A stretch of DNA of 64,000 bases from Pohlia nutans (GCA_022496805.1 CM040106.1:2728001-2792000); one strand, 5' to 3'. Positions 10,951-23,887 are shown, counted from the first letter of the stretch. A program made the numbers and translations. The notes: generated by a model not told the origin, from the letters alone.

Positions 10951-12756
10951 TATGAGCATTCTTAATACGAAAAAGTGCGCTCTAGGGGAGTATCGGGTAC
11001 TACGTGCTACGACACATACTAGTTATGCTGTAAACTGCCAATGGGACATCTAGCCCAACGAGTTTTAAATGTGGAACTGTTTAGTGTGTATCCCAAGAGC
11101 TGCCTAACTAGCTAATTCTTCATTAGTAATCTAGTGGAAAAATGGGCAGCGGCGCACTAGTACTCTATTCCTAAACTGCAGTGGTTGTGGCCCATATGAC
11201 CCAACGCTGTTAATGTGGGCAATTCATCATTGGTAATCCCGGCCTATACCTGAATTTACTCTGCAATACTCATTGGCTAATCATTGGGTAATTGCCATTG
11301 GCATGCACCGTGTTGTTCATTATGTACCCTCCCACAGGTTAATCTGGCCCAACGATATACGTATTCACTGTCCATCAGATTGGGCTATGCTGAAGTTATT
11401 TTCTGCATTGCCATGTCTGATAGAAACAGAAATCACTCCCCGAGTTCATCTAGAAGCTCTGACTAGCTAATTCAATGGGCAATTTCCCACCAACTAATGT
11501 ATTGCTAGACAGTCCTATACGCTGGAGTGCAATATTGTGCACTGTATATTCTAGATATGTATGATCTTCAATATATGTATACATAATAATTGCAGTTCGT
11601 AAAGGGGAAGGAAATACAAATCAACGTAAAAAACAATCAATCGCTATATTCGTTTAGTTGGGACTATTCCACCATGTAATGGCGTATTCGTTTGATTGGG
11701 GCTTCCCATCATAATGTGACTTGTTGAAATCTACATATGGCATAGATCTCGTGGGGACTTTCCTACTAAACCTATACCAAAAGTAGATTCAAAGAATTCC
11801 AATATGGTGGAAAGTCACAATGGAACGAATGTTGCCATTGTATCATAATATATAATCTTATAATAATGAACATTTTGTTTCCACACACAACAGAACGGAT
11901 TGTTTTATTTCATCAGAATTTGTGTTTCCATGGAGCAAGTTTTGAAGTTCGAGTCTACAATCATGAAGGCTTTGTACAAAAGAATGCAAGCATAAGTTGT
12001 ATGCCCTACACCAACGCAAAGTACCTTAAGTGACACACACACACTGTCTACCTTAAACCAATGCAACCTGGCTAGCACTTTATCATCTCACAAAAAGAAA
12101 AACCCGCAGAAAAGAATCATACCTCCAGATTATGGAAGAGAGACAGTCAATATATGCCTTGTCGACCCCAACCACCCCCGTAGAGCCGACCCCCCAACGA
12201 CGCGCACACGGCCCCTGGATGACAACAGAGACAGAAGAGGGATGTGCACAATAGATAAAACGAAAAGCACAAAGCTGCAGGCGGCGGCGGAAAGAAAGCG
12301 AAAGCATTGAGACGTGCAAGAGAAACCAGCAAGCAAGCTCATTGACGTGCAAGCAAAAGAGAGGAGAGAAATCAGAGCAAGAGAGCATGTGTAACCTCAC
12401 ATACGTTTTTTTTGGAGATAACAACCTCGATTTCAACGTGCCAAATCATTAGAGGCGTTCAAGTGCTGAACAATAGGACTTTTTGGTTGAGTGTTTCTAA
12501 CTGTTGCACTTCCTAATCAAGAGCACTTGTTTCCAAATTTGCCAATTTAACAAATACTACCGTCTATTGAAGTGGTGCTTGAAAAGCTAGAGCTGATTTC
12601 TGTAATAGTATGAACCTACAGCAGAAATATATGCCGAACGAGTTCCTAAAGTTGAATTGACTGTTTGTTGTGTTGGTATTCTATTGTTAGGCATGACACC
12701 TACCATACGAGGCTTATTACAAAAGTGGCCAAAAGTGCAGTGAACGGAAAAGGTAG
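10951..12756. other. No gene seen; AT-rich spacer
   Basis: Short frames at 11273-11470 and 12083-12436 have no recognisable content. The sequence is mixed, with no clear tandem or inverted repeat. It is probably decayed repeat material. Confidence 0.5.
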
Positions 12757-13027
12757 TGAGCCACATGTGGAATCAGGCAGTTGAAGAAATAATGCTCTTA
12801 TTGGTGGTGAGATGCAAACTTGCCAATTTGGGTTGCTAGGAAGTGATGAACTGGAAGGATATGAAGCATGAGAAAAACTGCTCTTTTGCACCTACGGTTT
12901 GCCCAATGCCAAGTTGCAATCAGGCTGGGGTGACAAATCTTTGTGCTAAACACTTGCTATCAAAACACAAGGTAAACCTTGTAGATGTACAAAGAGAGAG
13001 GTATTCTTGTGGCCTACAGCATTAAAG
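12757..13027 (+). pseudogene. SIAH/SINA-type zinc-finger relic
   Basis: One frame reads a helix ending in RCKLANLGC, then TAG (12837-12839), then EVMNWKDMKHEKNC, SFAPTVCPMPSC and AKHLLSKHK. The Cys and His spacing follows the SIAH-type finger of seven-in-absentia ubiquitin ligases: C..GC, then H-x3-C, CP, C, and finally H-x3-H. Only this finger segment of about 75 codons is present. The RING finger before it and the TRAF-like substrate domain after it are absent, and an in-frame stop splits the finger. It is a decayed fragment. The family would act as E3 ubiquitin ligases. Confidence 0.55.
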
Positions 13028-14199
13028 AGAATTTTAGCTAGAATCCTGCACTACTTTGGTAATGCTGTGACATATAGATTACAACGAATTTCATCTCCTC
13101 TGTCAAAAGAGCACAACTATAGAAGATAGACTTCAAATAACATCTCAGATAGAGTCCTGTAAAAGGAAGTATCAACTTGCCGTGACAACTGGTAAAGAGC
13201 AGACATACTCCCACAACTTTGTATCCACGTGTAACATGCAACAAGTTGGCCAATTCGTGATACGCAAACAGCCAGGTGATGACACCCTAAAAAAGCGTTG
13301 CAAAATCACCTTTTGGCTACATTAAGATTAGGGCAGCGCATTTTTTTTTTCTGATGTCACTAGAAAAGTATGAACCCGAATAGGTTGTCTACATACGTAG
13401 AAGAACTCATGCAATCAAAATATATCTTTCCGACTCTACGGTTGAATTTTTGAATTCGTATAGAACAAACTAACATTCATCTTACAAACCCCTCATCAAT
13501 CAAAAGTTTGAACATTGTAGTCAAATATATTTGCGCAGAAGCAAGTGAGTGTTGCCATTTTTCACTGTATTTGGGCACACTCTTCTACTTACAGAGTATT
13601 TGAGTTCATCATCATATTATAGCACATGAAATGAATTATTCCATAGTCATCTACATGGAGCCCTAGGCAGAAGTTTACGGGTTAACATAATAATCCATGG
13701 TTGCTGGCTGTGGCGGTAACTTCAGTTGTTGTATTGTTGGGAGCCTGGTTGGAGTTCAAGCTTCATCATCCTGTTTCTTGGAACAGTTGGAGATTTGGGG
13801 CGGGCATAGCCAGGTCACCTTTACTGGGTATGCTGTGATCCTTCTTCCAAATCAGCATTCAAATCTAAATTTGAATTATAACTGTATTGTAACATGAAAT
13901 AAAATCTCATTCATGCGAAGAATACATTTGGTACATTCATGTATGGAGGCCAGAGGTTTGACTTTTCCCTGCTCCGACTTTTCCCTGGACTCCTCAGTCA
14001 CCCTCTTCGACACAAGAAAGTTCCATTGCTTGTCGGTGATATTGGGTAGCTTCTGTTGTTTTTGGTCAATCAGTTGGTTGAGCTGAACCGTTTGTTAGTC
14101 AGCGCCTTGTTGACTCGAACGGAAATCCACCCCGGGTCTATTGTCTTCCGACCATTCTCCCCCCCACCTTTCATCCTACGAATTCACGCATCACGCATG
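13028..14199. other. No intact gene; possible transposon coding scrap on the minus strand
   Basis: At about 13970-14115 the minus strand reads QLNQLIDQKQQKLPNITDKQ followed by WNFLVSKRVTEESREKSEQ, a coding-like helical segment. It faintly resembles the short helical domain seen in plant EnSpm/CACTA-associated proteins. It lies just outside or at the left edge of the CACTA element that follows. I see nothing else in this stretch. Confidence 0.3.
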
Positions 14200-14269
14200 C
14201 ACTAGAGTCATCCCCGGCGAAGAAACAGTAAAAAGAACAAGAGAGACATTTGCAGGGTAGAAGCACGCG

Positions 14270-14720
14270 AAATGTGACGTGCATGTTGTGATTGAAATGT
14301 CCCCTTGTCATAGGGGACGTTTCCATTTACATCCTCACACATCTCATAAGACATCCTTAGATGTCTCCATGAACATCCGTTAACGTCCAAGAGGATATCT
14401 ACACATCACTTTCAAGACATGGAGAATCATGTGTATGGAATGTCAAATCATAGCGTTCATATGTGATAGGCAACAGCAGAAAATGAGATGAGCATGTCAT
14501 TTGTTTCCATTCTGCACTAAGGGTTGGGAGTTTGTGGCACAAATAAGAAGTCTGTACCTGCCCACATGCGCTTCAAAAACCTTTCCTTCGCCGGCTCAAT
14601 CTGCTTAGGAAATTTTTTATATGGATCCAAGTCCCCGAGAGCAGCCGCAAGTCATTCTCGAACGGCGACACCAATGCCCCGTATGCACTTAAGTCTTGGA
14701 AGCGGATCATGCACTTGATA
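14270..14720 (-). pseudogene. Broken homologue of the 42159-42578 element ORF
   Basis: Read on the minus strand this matches the 3' half of the ORF at 42159-42578. The shared piece runs from the block coding RFLKRLWA-like residues through CATNS/VPQT-like residues into a common non-coding tail with CGTTAACGTCCAAGAGGATATC. Frames are disrupted. It shows that E1 and E2 descend from a longer common element and is inverted relative to E2, as are their ends. Confidence 0.6.
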
Positions 14721-14954
14721 CAGCTCATTCACACGCGCAATGGTTCTCGAATGTCCGGTGAGACGTCTCTATGTTTCATGGAACGTCTCCATCTCGTGTA
14801 TGACGTCTGCGACATAGTCACCTTACTCAATGATCAACAAAGCCCATTCTCACAGATGTATCATTCGAGGACACTTGCAACATTCTACTGTCCGCCTTTG
14901 TACATAAGAAAGCTATATGCAACAAAATCACGTCTGGCAGGGGACGTCTCAAGA

Positions 14955-15120
14955 GACGTGAATATGTCTTCTACCATGTTTCTAGGGATGTTTGGCTAGA
15001 CGTAAAGATGTCATCTTCCGTGTTGCCAGGGAATCCTGCCTAGACGTAACCATGTCTAATGCAGTGTTGCCATGGACGTCTGGCTAGACGCAACCATGTC
15101 CCAAACCGTGTTGTAGGGGA
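14955..15120 (+). repeat. Tandem repeat of about 44 bp, three copies
   Basis: Each unit carries a GTGTTGCCAGGGA-like start and a CTAGACGTAACCATGTC-like end. The end block is the complement of GACATGGTTACGTCT, which recurs at 40970-41050, 41700 and 42080 in E2. This marks it as a subterminal-type motif of this transposon family. Confidence 0.65.
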
Positions 15121-15269
15121 AGCACTGGCACATAATCGTGTTCAAAAATTCCACAAATGCTTGCAATGGCTCACTGACCCAATCACATTCTTCATCACCA
15201 TGTTTCGGTGGAAAACAGGGCTGTAGAATTAGGAGCTCAAGCACAGACATCCAGCCCAAACATATGTGA

Positions 15270-15365
15270 TGACATCTATATTAACATCTGTAGTGACATC
15301 TATAGTAACATCTTTGATGACATCTCTGGTAACATTGCTAATGACATCTCTAGTGACATCTATGA
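15270..15365 (+). repeat. Perfect-period 12-bp array, 8 copies
   Basis: The consensus is TRACATCTNTRN with an exact 12-bp spacing from 15270 to 15365. The array also keeps a reading frame open and so creates an artificial Asp/Ile-rich ORF (15208-15396), which I do not accept as a gene. Repeats of 10-15 bp near element ends are the usual transposase-binding sites of CACTA elements, but this array is internal in E1. Confidence 0.85.
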
Positions 15366-15639
15366 TGTAAATATATGGTGCATGCTTCGAACATGAAGGC
15401 CATACCTGCACACAATGGCTTGAAAAACCGCTAATTTGCAAGTTGGGACCGCCCTTTGCAGTTGTGTCTGGGATTCAAGGCTTTAGCCAGCAGCTACACT
15501 TCCTTGTGCAATACCATTCTACATCAAGACTGTAACAACATGGATCAAGAATTGTTGAACAGCTTGACGAGCGCTGCCTCACAGAATTCGTGCAATTGTG
15601 CTGCATATATTAGGATACCCATGTCATTAGGATACTCCA

Positions 15640-15815
15640 AGTTTTAGAGTTTCATCCATAACAAATCAATTACTAGAAGTTTTAGGGTTTCATCCACAAC
15701 AAATCAATTACTAGAAGTTTTAGGGTTTCTTCCACAACAAATCAAATACTACAAATTTTAGGATTTCTTCCACAACAAATCAAATACTACAAGTTTTAGG
15801 GTTTCTACAACTATC
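15640..15815 (+). repeat. Tandem repeat, 38 bp, about 4.6 copies, with a telomere-like core
   Basis: Units start at 15640, 15678, 15716, 15754 and 15792. The core is AGTTTTAGGGTTTC, followed by CCACAACAAATCAA. The TTTTAGGGTTT core resembles a plant telobox, but the unit is far longer than a telomere repeat. Confidence 0.85.
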
Positions 15816-15829
15816 ATTCTCTAGTCTCT

Positions 15830-15898
15830 CTCTACAACTAGTTGTAGAGATGGGTTTCTACAACTACAACTACTATTCTCTACACCCATCTCTACAAC
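15830..15898. repeat. Palindrome and nested hairpin
   Basis: TCTCTACAACTAGTTGTAGAGA at 15830-15851 is a perfect palindrome. Its right part, GTAGAGATGGGT (15844-15855), also pairs with ACCCATCTCTAC (15887-15898), so two mutually exclusive hairpins are possible. Confidence 0.7.
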
Positions 15899-17039
15899 TA
15901 CTATTCTCTTACTATAGATTACAATCATTCTAAAAATAGATGGCAACACTTTTGAAAACCTCTACACTCTAAACTCTAACTTCTTGGAGAAATGAAAGAA
16001 AAAATGAGCTTTGTGCAGCCTCTAATTCCTCTTAAAGGTCTCGTGACCTAACTCTGGCTGCGGCAGCTAATCCTAGCCGCCTCTGTTCATCCAGTGAACT
16101 CAATGAAAGTCATCCCAGTAGATGATCACAGTGACATTATGGACGTCATCTTAGACATCTTCATAGACAACTGGATGTCACCATGGATGTCCTTTCAAAC
16201 ATTCCAATGTTGGCTATTGACTGTAATTTTTGAATTAATATTGCACTCAGATAAACTTAAAGACTTCATATTACTAAAACGTCTTGCTTTTCTAAATAAT
16301 TTTTACTTGTCTAAAAATTTGTTAAATTTTTTTTTACAAGATTAAAATGAAATAAAATCTAATACAAACATAATTTTATTTTTAAACAAATAGAACATTT
16401 TACACTTGCGTCTAAATGCCTTTAAGTATATTAAGAAATATGAAGTTTTTGACAGTACCTAAGTTTTGTACAATAAAAAACACATTGTAATTATCATGAT
16501 TTCATCTACATACATATATTGCGTAAATCTTATTATGCGGCCCTATTTTGTTTGCAGTTGTTGTCTACGATATTCCCGCCACATTCTTGTACACTCCTAC
16601 GTACAGTAGGTAACATCGCTAGAGGATGTCGGTACACATTATGTACAATTGCAAAGTTTGTACTCCATCCAAATCATATTTTTCATAACATGATGAATCG
16701 AATTGGTCATTTTGAAAACATAATTTGCTTGGAGCAACAAACTTTAAGAAAAGGATTTGCATGATTCGTGTGAGCTGTGGCTGGAGCCTATAGAGGCAGT
16801 TTTTGATATTTCAGTTTTATGAGCTGAAAATACGACGATAAGCTGAATGACACGTCGCCGCATAATTGGAAAGCAATGAAGTATGTAAAGCAGGAGCGGT
16901 TACACATCACTGTTGACGACTCTGGATATCCGTATGGCAACATAGCGAAGATCGTGGAAAAGGCTTGACATCCAGTCTGTATCCAAAGGATCTTGATCCC
17001 AGAGTGGGTTGGGGTGATCAAAAAAATATTATGCTGCAA

Positions 17040-18240
17040 CGCATTGTGAAGTAGACGTATGAAAGGACGATCTGTCTCGTTTCAAGCAAAGAGTGCGGGA
17101 GATGTAGTATTTGCCCATCATCACGAAGGTCCTTGTCAATGTCCGCTTGTTGCGGATGTCATTGCCAACACGCCATCTACAATATGTGCATAACCTGCGG
17201 GATGTCACATAAGACGTCGTGCACAGCATCACGGATGACCTTGGAGACATCGCGTACACTGACTGAGAGAGCCGTGCTCGGACGTGCTCTCTTAAGTAGC
17301 GTCTGATGTCATCACGTATGTCTACAGAGACACCCTTTGAGATGTCTGTAAAGGCATCCCGAACGTTTAAGTTGGAGAAATACCGCCATGTTCACGGAGA
17401 CATTCAACCATTCCGGTGGACGTTATCTGCAACGTCCTACAGTGTATCAGCGACGTCCTCTACCGTGCCACCGTGGACGTCTCCCTCGGGACGCCTTCAT
17501 ACATGGCGGATGTATGCGGCAATGGTCGATGCGACATCCGTGTGGACATCCTTTCAAACAATTTTGGAGACGCGGGCCCCGTCGTTGCGGATGTCATTGC
17601 TAAAACGTCATCAAGAATATGCGCATGTCCGGTGGTATGTCCTTGCACACGTTTTGTATGCGACGTCACGGATGACTTCTTGGACATCATGTACGTCATA
17701 TGAGACATCCGTGCTTGGACATTGTTTTGTATGTGACGGTTGATGTCTTCACAAATGTTCGGAGAGACACCCTATGTTACGTCTGTAGAAGCATCTCGGA
17801 CATTTCAGATGGAGACATGTAGCTATGTTGAGTGAGATGTCCGACAGTTCTGGTGGATGTTCTGTCTGATGTCGCCAATTTGTACGACCACTGTACCGTG
17901 TCATTATGGAGGTCGGCTATGTCCTTTGTCGTGTCGCAATGGATGTCTCAGAGAACACGCACACTTGCATGGTAGATGCTTGCAGCGATGCAAGGTGGGA
18001 CATCCATGAAAACAATGTTGGAGAGGCGGGCTCGTTCTTTACGACTGTCATAGCTGACATGGCATAATATGACTGGAGCATCATCAGGTCCCTTGCAGAG
18101 ACACGGTGCTCCTTGTCTTCTGTTCTTTTCCGTCTCCCCCTCTGCGCTCTTGCCTCATTGAACCTCATTCTCGGATTCTTCTTCCGAACTTGGAACACCG
18201 CAAAGGACATACACACCAAGGCGCCTCCTCGTCACCCGAT
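17040..18240 (-). repeat. GACGTC/GACATC motif array, part 1 (E1)
   Basis: Dense GACATC, GATGTC and GACGTC words recur every 10-30 bp in both orientations, with blocks such as GACATCCGTG and GATGTCATCGC. These blocks are diverged, inverted homologues of the 470-bp units at 37330-39760 in E2. Small open frames here (for example 17306-17743) read through the repeats and differ from copy to copy, so they are not genes. Confidence 0.75.
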
Positions 18241-18599
18241 CGATGCTTAGCTTACTAAACGGGAATGGGAGCTCAAATGACAGAAGTGGACCTTTTAACC
18301 GTCACTGCCTCTTGCTGGCTAAATAGACTGGTCATCGAGCCCTAATTTGTGGCGGCGTATAAATGAAGTATCCAATGACTTGGTCAGTTTCAACATAAAT
18401 TAATTGGTTTCTTTCCAAAAAAAAGTTCTACGTGGCATCATATGATTGGTTTAGAGTGACGTGGACATTTGGAAATATGATGTGGAAATTTGGTTTCGAA
18501 ATTAACCAGACTCTTGAATTTGACCCTGATGCCAATACCGTATTTTTGATAAAATTGCGACAATCCTTTGTGTTGACACGTAGAACGGCACCGGTGCAT

Positions 18600-18981
18600 C
18601 AGCGCTTGGAGATATGTCAAGTTGCATGTTTTCTCCAGCGTCAATTGTAGCATTGGCACAATGTTTTCTTTGACGTTCTGTCTTATGTCTGCGGCTGCAT
18701 GGAGAAGTCCGCATTGACGTCCGCTGCTGCATGTAGACGTTAGCTTTGACGTTCGGTCTGACGTCCGCCGCTGCATCACGAATGTATGCGGCAATGTCTG
18801 ATAGGACATCCCGGTAGACATCCATGAAGACAATGATGGAGACGTGGGCCCGTCTGTTGCAGATGTCATCGCGGACACGTCACGAAGAACATGCAAATGT
18901 CCGCCAGGATGTTCCAGCCTACGTTCGGAGCGCGACATCATAGATGACCACTGAGACATCGCGCACATCGAGTGAGACATT
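18600..18981 (-). repeat. GACGTC/GACATC motif array, part 2 (E1), left of the E3 insertion
   Basis: This is the same family as the array at 17040-18240. It contains the block that ends GCGCACATCGAGTGAGACATT, after which E3 begins. It continues directly at 20393 once E3 is excluded. Confidence 0.8.
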
Positions 18982-20392
18982 CACTAGTACAAACCATGGC
19001 ATTTTGCCACCAATCAAATTATGCAAAAAACACCAAACTCATATATTGGTGCTATGTAGCACCAATGTTGGTGACAAAAACACATTCTCACCTCCATTCA
19101 TGTTTGTATGTGAAATTTACATGGATTTGATAATTTTAACAATTCGATGTCTATTATTCGTATATTGTTAGATTTTAAAGCCAATTGAAGCACATAACCA
19201 ATTCATTTTTATTTTATTTTTCACGTCTTATTAGTACTCCGATTTTTCATAATTTAATAATTCGTTATTGTTGAAATAATAAACTTTTATCATGTATTCA
19301 AGACTACGTTATTCATGTATGTATTAAATTTATGTTTAGGTTATGTTGTATATTTTTATCACAACATTCTTATTTACGAGAACATACACAATTATGATTC
19401 AACAAAGTATGATAATTTATATTCACGTCATCTTTCAATTAGTGACAAATATCACATAACACAAGAAATAGATGAATTATGTCCTACGTAAATTTCAAGA
19501 AATTCATGAATTATGGCCTAAGTAAATTTGAGAAAGACGCAAATTATGTTCTATGTGAATTTGAGAAATACGTGAATTATGTTTCATGTGAATTTCAAGA
19601 AAACATCCTCTTATTATTAAAATATAAGAGCTCCTCATCAAACACTTTACAACATCTACACATGAAAAAAAATGTTCAAAAATGTTTTGTATTGCAAAAG
19701 TTAAGAAGGTTTAAAATTACTAAATGTTTTTCTAATTCTCCTGTCACTGTAAATTGAATAGAGAAAAACTCTTAAATGTTTTGCCAAATTTTTTTATTGG
19801 AGTAGAATCCTCATTACAACACCTACCCATGAAAAAAAAAAGGTTCAAAAATGTATTGTATTGCAAAAGTTATGACCGTTTGAAAATTTTACCAAGCAAT
19901 GTAAATTGCTGAATTTTTTTGGTAATTGTATCTTATCGATTTTTCAAGCATTTTGTACATGAGAAGTGGGTTGAGAAAGTGGTGAGTCTCTCCACCCATA
20001 CCTACGAGGTCTTGAGTTCAAATCTCATAGCGACATGTCATGACGTAGAGTTGACTCGGAGTTGACCGTGATGAGGAAGAGTGGACTAGGCATTGACTAG
20101 GGTAAGGTTAAAGTTGTAATGGTAGCTTCGGACAGCGAGAATTTTTTCCGGGCAGCGCACATTTTTTTCACAACATTCAAATTTCACAAAAAATTGATAT
20201 TTCAGAATCTGTAAATTGAAGAGTATTACGTGATTTGCAATATCAACGTAATGAAGTGGATTATTTCTCTATTTTACGACAGAGTGTTCAAAAGCACCAA
20301 TGAATTACAATTCAAAAGTTGGTGCGTCATTTAAAATGCACCAATTTATTCGTGCAAAACTTGGTGGCAAAACACTATGTTTTGTACTAGTG
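18982..20392. mobile_element. CACTA non-autonomous element E3, 1411 bp, nested in E1
   Basis: The left end is CACTAGTACAAACCATGGCA and the right end, complemented, is CACTAGTACAAAACATAGTG; the terminal repeats match in 28 of the first 32 positions. A 3-bp target duplication, ATT, flanks it (18979-18981 and 20393-20395). The subterminal regions carry GCACCAA/TTGGTGC repeats in both orientations, a motif different from that of E1 and E2, so E3 is another family. The interior is AT-rich with no transposase. A short tRNA-like B-box segment (GAGTTCAAATCTC, about 20010) lies inside. The uninterrupted target can be seen in E2 at 39740-39756. Confidence 0.92.
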
Positions 20393-21180
20393 ATTCGTAC
20401 ATTCCCAGGTCTCTTACATTGCATCCGATGTCTTCAAGGATGTTTATATAGACACCCATATTGACGTTTGTAGAAGCATCCCAGACGTCTTAGACCACGC
20501 CATATTGCTATGTTCCGGAAGACATCCGAATGTTGCGGTGGACGTTGTCTAGAATGTCCGGTTTTGTGACTTCTGTGATGGTGCTATGTCATCCCAGACG
20601 TCAACAACGTCTTCAACCGTGTGACAATGGACGTCTCTGCCAAGACGCCCTACTGCATCACGAATGTATGCGGCGATGTCTGGTGGGACATTGCGGTGGA
20701 CATCCATGAAGACAATGATGGAGACACGGACCCCTCTGTTGCAGATGTCGTCGCTAACACCTCACGAACAACATGCAGAGGTCCCCCGTGATGTCCCGAC
20801 TGACATTCGGAGCGCGATATCACGGGTGACCTCTCAAACATTTTAGATGTCAGCGCAGACATAGTCTACGTGAACTGAAACATCCGTGGTAGGACGTTGT
20901 ATCTCATGTCGCCTACGATGTCTCAGTGGATGTTCATGTAGACATCTAGGACGTCGGCTCTGTCCTCTACCGTGTATGCGCAGATGTTTATGTGAGCATT
21001 CACTGTTGCATAGAAAATGTTCGTGGGGATGTGTTATGGGACATTGCAGTGCACTACAGCAGACATCGTTGCGTTTTGAGGAAGTCGTCGCGGACATCCA
21101 TTGGGATGTCCGCCGAAACATGTCAACGTCATTGTAGATATCATGAAGAGGACGTCTTGTGGACGATGGCCTAAACACAG
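20393..21180 (-). repeat. GACGTC/GACATC motif array, part 3 (E1), right of the E3 insertion
   Basis: This continues the array broken at 18981. It contains two diverged blocks around 20640-20880 (CATCACGAATGTATGCGGCG and following) that match the complement of the E2 units. After 21180 the sequence becomes AT-rich (21290-21590, alternating ATT and TAA runs), as in the mirror position of E2 (36640-36830). Confidence 0.75.
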
Positions 21181-22079
21181 TATGTAGTAGCAGCTCGTCC
21201 AACGTGGATTTTTCCTTGCCAATGTAGGTTATGATCTGTAAATAAGGAAATTGCAAAATACAGTCTATCCACGTGTATTTGCCACCAAAAATTTAAAAAA
21301 ATTCTCAAGTATTATAAAATTCTATTTTTGGCTCCAACACATTTTTAATAATATAATATTATTAAAATAATAATAATTTAATAATTTAATATTAAAAAAT
21401 CAATTTTTAAAAACAATATATATTTTAAAATATTATTATTATTATTTTATAATATAATAATTATATTATTAAAATATTGTAATATTATTAATATATTATT
21501 AATATAATATAATATTATTAAAATATTGTAATATTATTAATATATTATTAATATAATATAATATTATAATTTAAGAGTATTTTACAGAATGGACAAATCA
21601 CAAATATTGTGAGTACAAGATATTGATTATAAAATCAATATTCAAAATTATGTGGTGTTTTGAAATAATAGTATATTGGACAAAAAGGAAAGAGTATTTA
21701 ATAGGGTGAACCATTTTTGTTTTGCTCTTGCAAACTGCTGCCCATTATGCTGAGTTATTTACATTGGGTAGCATTTCACCTTGTATACCAGTAAATTTCA
21801 GACACTTACCCTAGGTCAAACCAGAATCCCTTGCCAACATGGCAATGTTGCGTCTTTCCGGATGTCCTGCGTCACGTCCTCAGAAACGCGCAGATGTCTA
21901 CCAACATCTACGCGTTTTTCCTAACACACACCTCGCCAAACTCTCTAATTTCAAATTATCCCAAAGAACGCATAGACATCCTTCCGTTGTCCGAGACATC
22001 CATGGCTAGTGCAAAGACATGATAGAAATGTCTTTGCGTCTTCTCTGAACATCTCTAAAAACGCGGGTTTCTTATAGTG

Positions 22080-23142
22080 CATTCTCCTTCGGCATCATAA
22101 GAAGGTATCTTCGTTCAATATTCTAGTCTTCATCAAGAATTGCGGACCCCACGGATTCTGCACGATTTCAGTGCGTTTATCGTTAAACACTGATTCCGCA
22201 CGTCATATATGCATTTAGAAGTGTCGTTATGGTACGGAAGTGACATGCATTACTATGATGTCGATGCAGTATCTTTTCAATGATTAACAAAAAAGTGTTG
22301 TTTCCGCACAAAAGTCATGCTTGACGGAATCCGTGCGTTAATCGTGTATCTACATTACATGGCTAATAAAACCCAGATAATATGCGATTGCTTTGAATGC
22401 GGATCTAGTATCGTATACGTATCATATTAACACCTTTTATTATATTTGTGCGATTTCAGCATCTATCATAATGCAAATTATTTTCGTACGACATCCGTGT
22501 ACAATATTTTAATATTCTTTTAGAATATTTTTGGAATCTTTTGGAATCTTTCAGAATATTTTATTTTATTTTAGAATATTTTGGAATATTTCAAGAATCT
22601 TCTCTAAATTATACTTACGGTTTAATTTCCCAAAACATTTTTAGATCTACATTTATAAAGTTTAGAAGCAATACACATTAAAATTTCAAAGAAATAACAT
22701 TTTATATTTTTAGAATTCAAATTTGGTATTATTGGTTATCATTGTACTTTACATCATAGGAGCAAATAAAATTGTACAGAAAAGGACAACATTACTTTTT
22801 CAAAATAGAAAAATTTGTAACACAAGACAATGTACAGGTGTTGTTTTTTTGAAAGTTTCCTCTAAGCAAAGTTTAATTTGGATTGGCACGATTCAAATTG
22901 GATTTGAAAGCATACTTGATTTCCTATTAGAAAAAATTATGGTTTAATTTAGTTTTAAGTTTTTTAGTCTTGGGCAGCTCATAAAAGGGGGCATCGATCA
23001 AAACATGATCTTTCAAAGCATTGCGAGTAAAATTGGGTTTAAAAACAGATTTTTTTTGAACTCAATTTGAACAACTTTTCAAAAATAAAATCGCATGAGT
23101 TCTCAATTGTTTGCCACAACATTCAAACCATTGAATTTTTTT
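22080..23142. other. No gene seen; AT-rich flank of E1
   Basis: The stretch is AT-rich with several GAATATTTT-like runs at 22510-22600. The only frame of note (22723-22947) has no recognisable content. Confidence 0.5.
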
Positions 23143-23830
<688 letters not shown>

Positions 23831-23887
23831 AAATGGTTTCATTCTTTTATAATTACCAAAAGAGTTCCCTACTTTGCGTCAAGTGTT

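Larger units (their letters stand above)
14200..22079. mobile_element. CACTA (EnSpm-type) DNA transposon E1, left end uncertain, interrupted
   Basis: The right end is clear: ...TTTCTTATAGTG at 22068-22079, whose complement CACTATAAGAAACCCGCG matches the left end of element E2 at 36136. The terminal 900 bp (21130-22079) is an inverted homologue of 36136-37010. The block 14270-14720 is an inverted homologue of 42270-42720. Between them lie long arrays of GACGTC/GACATC motifs. The left end is not certain. CACTAGAGTCATCCCCGG at 14200 resembles the expected terminus in 11-12 of 18 positions, and CAT (14196-14198) one base to its left equals the CAT that follows the right end (22080-22082). No transposase gene is visible. 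E3 (18982-20392) is inserted in it. Confidence 0.7.

Noticed and set aside
13358..13385. CACTAGAAAAGTATGAACCCG as the left end of E1
   Set aside because: The flank is TGT, not CAT, and similarity to the E1 right terminus requires gaps. It was kept only as a remote alternative to 14200.
15208..15396. Asp/Ile/Asn repeat protein
   Set aside because: It is created by the exact 12-bp repeat; there is no start context or homologue.
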